Origin: Lonicera japonica
Taxonomy: Eukaryota; Streptophyta; Magnoliopsida; Dipsacales; Caprifoliaceae
NCBI GenBank assembly: GCA_021464415.1
Contig: CM038468.1
Coordinates: 33,964,969-34,028,968 of the forward strand
Length of the DNA: 64,000 nucleotides
Direction of reading: 5' to 3'
Shown: in pieces, positions 59,901 through 64,000 of the stretch
How positions within the stretch are numbered: the stretch's first letter is position 1
Layout: each line of letters opens with the position of its first letter
Translations under genes and position numbers: made by a program
Notes under the pieces: generated by a model
What the model was told of the DNA's origin: nothing
Databases searched by the model: none
The model's input: the letters and a program-made list of their open reading frames with translations, nothing else

Positions 59901-60428
59901 ATGGTCCAAAACAAACTTGGTTCCCTATATTGAGTCTTGGTACGTTGATTATGTTATGACAAGGAAAGTGGGCTCGTAATTTGGATTCCCAAGAACTATT
60001 GGACTCTTCATTTGGGACGGAGTAAAAAATAGAAATTAAAGAATAAAATCCACTCAAAATGTGATTGATGTGTTATTGATCGTTTTATCTTGCAATTAGA
60101 ACATACTGTAGCCCTTCTGAGTGTGGGTCATTTCACATTCGGAAAAGTATTGCTTGTCTTATTGTAAAACAATTGAGAGAGAGGTTATTATAGGCCTTGC
60201 ACTTTGCGGAATTACTTGTGTTTGTAGTAAAAGTGAATGTTATACTGCCAACACTAGTGCATACATATAATTTGACATAATTTTGAATAAAAACTAGTGA
60301 CCAAGTTGAATGCTGAAGAGGTGCGAATGCTTGGCCCCTCAATAAATTTTTTAATATATATATTTTTTTATTTTCAGGCCTGCTCGTGCTTTCCCTTTCA
60401 TCCATGGGCCAGAAGCGAAACAGATTGA
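52290..60428 (+). CDS. Unknown plant protein gene built from a duplicated four-exon block
   Basis: Proposed coding exons: 52290-52295 (MA), 56682-56957, 57083-57226, 57437-57544, 58020-58115, 58305-58535, 58659-58802, 58918-59001, 59462-59548 and a last exon 60378-60428 (ending [16 protein letters not shown]). Exons 2-9 all have AG/GT borders, begin and end in phase 0, and form two modules of 208 and 182 residues. Landmarks in both modules are [79 protein letters not shown], [13 protein letters not shown] and GCFSFLWGR. Module 1 has an extra Lys/Arg-Ser segment (RKRTK). I recognise no domain. The join between exon 9 and the last exon is unresolved: a proline-rich frame at about 59660-59754 ([16 protein letters not shown]) may be an exon. 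Intron 1 (4.4 kb) holds an RTE LINE. Confidence 0.7.
54795..56657 (+). mobile_element. 5'-truncated RTE-clade LINE in intron 1 of the unknown gene
   Basis: The element is flanked by the 18-bp direct repeat GTATTCTTCTTATTCTTG (54777-54794 and 56658-56675). Its 3' end is the GTT/TTG trinucleotide tract typical of plant RTE elements. It is 5'-truncated: the endonuclease is missing and the reading frame is open from the insertion point. It is in the same orientation as the host gene. Its right end is 24 bp upstream of the exon 2 acceptor (AG 56680-56681). The duplicated target is itself a pyrimidine tract, so the acceptor keeps one. Confidence 0.9.
54805..56628 (+). pseudogene. RTE reverse transcriptase, N-terminally truncated
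   Basis: An open frame of about 607 codons runs from the truncation to TAG at 56626-56628. Internal ATG/GTG codons are not natural starts. Signatures include [20 protein letters not shown], then [47 protein letters not shown] and the catalytic box FADD near 55857. The RTE C-terminal end [14 protein letters not shown] follows. No stops interrupt it, so the copy is young, but loss of the endonuclease and leader makes it non-autonomous. The frame lies inside a host intron. Confidence 0.85.
58150..59576 (+). repeat. Tandem duplication unit 2
   Basis: The unit begins with the same AAAGGCACTATCAACC in the intron before exon 6 and covers exons 6-9 to CACTAGTATTTA, which also ends unit 1. It lacks 45 bp found in exon 2 and an Ala-Pro repeat found in exon 4. 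A weaker third trace (ATTGATCGTTTTATCTTG, about 60075-60092) resembles the intron portion of both units. Confidence 0.8.
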
Positions 60429-62316
60429 TTTCTCTTGGAGTACATACATATATGGATGAATGGATAACTGTTTGAATATACACACTGCAATATATCGTAT
60501 ACTGTACAGAGATCAGAAGGCTGTTTTAGGTGATGTATAGAGAGTGAAACTTCATAGTAAGCACCCACATTCTTTTTTACAATTGCATGCATTCAAGCAT
60601 ATAGATAGTAAAAATAGTGGAGAAGGAAACATTGAAGTTTTGATGGTTAAATAGTTAGATACATATTCTTTTGTGAGATAGCAATGAAAGAAAGCTATTC
60701 ATTCCCTTTCATTTTACCTTTAGCTCTGTTAGAATCTCTATGATGGGATAACAGGAAAGAAAAACATATTCTTGGATGGATTGCCATATATATATGCAAT
60801 TCATGTGCCTTTTGAACAGGTTGATAGGATCACTTAATTGTGCTTTTGAAAGTTTAGGGAGGAGGAAACCTTTCTTTGAGTGGAAAGAAAAGGAAAATGA
60901 TTTCCAGTTATTGCCTATACCGATTGTTGTGTCATTATGTTGGAGTGGCAATTGCTATATCTTGATCTCTTACAAATCACAACTAAATAGAACCCTTAAT
61001 TTGGGACATCCCAGAACGGAAAGTTTTTGTTTTCTGTGATCTTGAGAAATAAAGAGGGGAATTGCACTCTGGTGGCCTAACTAATAATTACCTCTGAGTC
61101 CTCATTTCCAAAAGGTGTAACTGATTATTAGTATTGTTTTGAGATAATGGAGTGTAGGGGCTCCTCTCAAAATCTCTACCGTCGTAAACATCTTGCTTCT
61201 ACCCAATACATAGAGGGCTTCCTTTATAATGAGTTTTAGTCGCGAGGACATTTTGCAGCATGTGTGTTTCACAAGGACAATATCATTTTTTTTTGGTCAA
61301 GGTCAATTATACCCTCGTCAAACATTTTTTTAATTCCTCCTCACCCTTGTGGTTACTAGGCCTTACCAACCACCAGGGCTGGAGCGCTGGTGGTGGTCCG
61401 GCAGTTGGGTGGCTGCAGTTAAGTCATTTCGTTAAGTAGGTTTCCATTTTTTCTTCTTTTTCTTAGATACAAGTGATGATAGTCATTGATCATTGGGCTC
61501 CCAATTGATGTTTGCGTATCTTATGTTTTAACTTGTGAATCATTTAACTTGTTATGTTGTTGCAGAGTGATTTAATTGGTACCGTTAGGCAGGAATTTTT
61601 AATTTTTTTTCAATATCTGATGTTAATTAGACTGCAATAGATACAAACAGGAAGATTAAATTTAAGTAATTCGAATCTAATTCAATTCAAGTTCAGTTTT
61701 AAGAATTTGAATCGAATCCACTTTTAGGCACTTACAAAATCAAATCCAAATGAATGTAGGTTTAATCGGTTTCCATATAATTTGTATTCTGTATATATAT
61801 ATATCTTGGTCCGGTACCTATTTCGACCCAATAGTCCATTCCAATTCTGTATCTAAAATGTATGGAATATTAAGAATTAATTCTTCTAAAAGATATAAAA
61901 TTAATACATGCGTAGTTAGCGTGAGACAATTGGATTGGATCGGTTTTAAACCGATTTCAAAGTTTCTAAAACCGAAATTGATCAAATCATTTTTTGTTAA
62001 AAGAAGAGAGATCAAATTCTATTAAGACATCGATCAAATCTAGTAAAAATAGATAGGATTTATTGTCACTTTTGTCATTGGGCGGATTCAAGACTTTATT
62101 GCTTACATCGGCTTCTTTTTCATAAAAAAACTTGAATATCTTCACAATAAGAAACAAAACACAAGTGATCATTTGATGATTTACAAATGGGTAGTAGCTG
62201 GTGCATATTAAAACCAAGAAAGTTGTTTGATAATTCTTTTGCATAAAAGAGGAAAACTAGGAAAACTGAAAACATACTATTTGAATTTTTCACTTTGGCT
62301 CCCTTTTTTCTTGCAG
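60429..62316. other. 3' flank of the unknown gene, no further gene seen
   Basis: It contains the probable 3' UTR of the upstream gene (end not determined) and AT-rich sequence. Frames at 60776-61039 and 61750-62025 have no recognisable similarity. Confidence 0.4.
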
Positions 62317-62600
62317 CAACTGGCGGAGGTGCAAGAACCAAAGCTTCATATCTCAAATCTTGAAAAAGATCTCCTCAAAACCAATAAATCTAAATCTAAG
62401 TCCATGACCTCATATTAAAAATCATTGACACTGAATTTGATGCCTATAACCTCAAAACCGAAGTGCTTGGCCTCAGATCCCAAGTCACTAGCCTCAAATC
62501 CTAAATCACGCTGGACCTTACATCCCAAGTCACGTACTGCAAAGCCGAAGTCCTTGACCTCAAATCCCAATTAGTCTACAACCTTAGATCTCGTACGTAA
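62317..62600 (+). pseudogene. Decayed coiled-coil-encoding sequence
   Basis: An acceptor-like TTTCTTGCAG precedes a frame reading QLAEVQEPKLHISNLEKDLL, which stops at TAA 62416-62418. Beyond the stop, leucine heptads continue in a shifted frame (NLKTEVLGLRSQVTSLKS, then VLDLKSQL) with further stops. The 21-base periodicity (words like GACCTCAAATCCCAAGTCAC) matches that of the minus-strand sequence at 63660-64000. The product is unknown; only a coiled coil can be inferred. Confidence 0.6.
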
Positions 62601-63659
62601 TGTCAACATTACAACGTGCTGTTGATTTTCCTGGAAAATCTTACAATAGCTACGAACAAATATATATGTATATAATTACTTTGTGTCAAGACGGTGGTGC
62701 ATATAGTTTTTCCTTTGATTAAAACAATTTGTAAAAACCTTTTAACTTTGAGTAAAATTTCTAATGATCAAATAATTAAAACCCAACAAAATATTCCTAA
62801 TATCTTCACTTGAATTAATACGACTGAAGCTCCTGAATTGAGTTTGGAATCTTTTTGAGCTTTTTTTGTAAATAGTTTGTCGCATCACTTTAAATAAATT
62901 CTATAGCACTTTGAATATTCTTTGAGCATGTCCATATGGCTACCTTGGATCTAATTGCGGAGAGTACTTCATTCAGATTTTCATGAATTTGTGTGCTGCT
63001 GCAACCAAATCCTTCTGTAAATTTGACTAGGTAAAGGAGGATTTTTAGCCCCTAATCTATGAAATCCTGCCTGGCATGCAACTTTTACTAATTTATAATT
63101 GCATTGGAGATGCTGTGATAATCCTAATCATGGGTTTCAATAAGAAAGGTCAATGAATAATAACTAACGAAATCCCACAACCCTCGTTTTTCAACTACAA
63201 AAAACACCCAAAGAATCCATACTGAAAATAAACAATAAAGAAAAAGGTAAAAAATACCGTATTAAATTAAACCAACATAAATTGTCATGATATAGAAGGT
63301 TAATCCTAACTTTCTAAATTAAATTTATAGCTGTCCAAAAACTTTATATTAATGCTAAATAAAATTCATAAATAATCAATTGAGTATAGTCAGCTAACTC
63401 AAATTATCCACGTACAAATTTATTAGCTTGATCCAATCTTTGACAAAAAAATATGATTAACTGTCTTGGTCTTCTTATAGCATACCTCACTCTCTGTGTA
63501 TCTTCATGCACCCTATTACGAATATGAAGCCATGAGTGCAACCGTGCAATACTTTTTAAGGCATGTTGCAGTATATTGTTGACATCAACATCAAATGTAA
63601 AATGGTAAAAATGCAAATGATCACTTGTGTTGAGCATCCGTATTGCAAAATGAGGAACT
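62601..63659. other. Spacer between the two inverted coiled-coil sequences
   Basis: AT-rich. The part at 63404-63659 is open on the minus strand in a different frame from the coiled-coil sequence and has no recognised similarity. Confidence 0.4.
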
Positions 63660-64000
63660 TCACAAGAAACAACACCTTGTAACGTTGTACCGAAGTGATC
63701 TGAGGTCGGGCTCAAGGTCAGGGACTTCAGCTTTGAGGTCAGTTTCGAGGTTGGGGTCTTGGGTTCCGAGATTATGGACTCGGGCTTTAATGTTTGCGAG
63801 GTCATGAACTTTGGCTTTGAGGTAACGCACCCTAGGTTCGAGGTCAAGGACATTGGATTCGAGGTCATGGACTTGGGTTTCGAGGTCAACTTCGAGGTCA
63901 TGGACTTGGGCTTCGAGGTCGGCTTCACGTTCATTGAGTTTGGCTTTCAGATCACGCACTTGGGCTTGGATGTCGCGTATTTTATCTTTGAAATCACACG
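63660..64000 (-). CDS. Partial coiled-coil protein (C-terminal part), runs off the window
   Basis: The minus-strand frame is open from the window edge to a stop at about 63660 (about 113 codons). It consists of leucine heptads such as RDLKAKLNEREADLEAQVHD, then LEVDLETQVHDLESNVLDLE and YLKAKVHDL, with a 21-base DNA periodicity. The end is SLRYNVTRCCFL. A continuous coiled coil is predicted from the heptad pattern. Parallels include long plant coiled-coil proteins, but none can be named from this. The start, other exons and full length lie outside the window. The regular periodicity suggests growth by internal duplication. Confidence 0.55.
   Translation of the reverse strand, partial: CDFKDKIRDIQAQVRDLKAKLNEREADLEAQVHDLEVDLETQVHDLESNVLDLEPRVRYLKAKVHDLANIKARVHNLGTQDPNLETDLKAEVPDLEPDLRSLRYNVTRCCFL

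Overview
This is nuclear DNA of a flowering plant, a eudicot judging by gene and transposon content. It is AT-rich, its genes are split by GT-AG introns, and it carries plant-type LINEs, Ty3 solo LTRs, MULEs, a SINE, and relics of METTL13-like and CYP716 genes. The species cannot be fixed from the window. Transposons and their debris fill most of it. I find only one host gene that looks intact, plus one partial gene at the right edge.

Layout. 1-801: the 3' end of a LINE abuts a duplicated first exon of a METTL13-like methyltransferase. 1547-5091: two MULE-type elements, each with long TIRs and a perfect 9-bp target duplication. The first carries a piece of a nepenthesin-type aspartic protease gene (a Pack-MULE). 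A 52-bp-period palindrome array lies between them. 5322-5475: a scrap of an alcohol dehydrogenase-like gene. 6482-11310: a decayed Ty3/gypsy chromovirus split by a 1.37-kb solo LTR with a 5-bp target duplication; the LTR carries a cluster of TGTCGCGCGACA palindromes upstream of a TATA box. 11.3-14.4 kb: MITE-like inverted repeats. 14444-16675 (minus): a three-exon CYP716-family P450 with a premature stop and an altered haem-binding loop. 17789-17974: a tRNA-derived SINE. 20270-20745: a second palindrome array.

22844-33591 (minus) is a truncated METTL13-like gene. Four exons are recognisable; exons 2 and 4 each carry a one-base indel. Its 9.6-kb first intron holds a 6.3-kb LINE (24708-30980) whose two ORFs are intact and which is flanked by an 18-bp target duplication. 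A different, broken LINE with a C-terminal RNase H lies just upstream (33776-39214). 42.4-49.7 kb holds exon-like fragments between two arrays built on the TAACGGAT motif, interrupted by a second solo LTR. A hAT-type element with an 8-bp duplication is at 50896-51511.

52290-60428 (plus) is the main host gene. I do not recognise its product. Its coding region is built from a block of four phase-0 exons duplicated in tandem. An RTE-clade LINE has landed 24 bp upstream of the splice acceptor of exon 2. At the right edge, two stretches encoding leucine heptads lie in inverted orientation, one decayed and one open to the window end.
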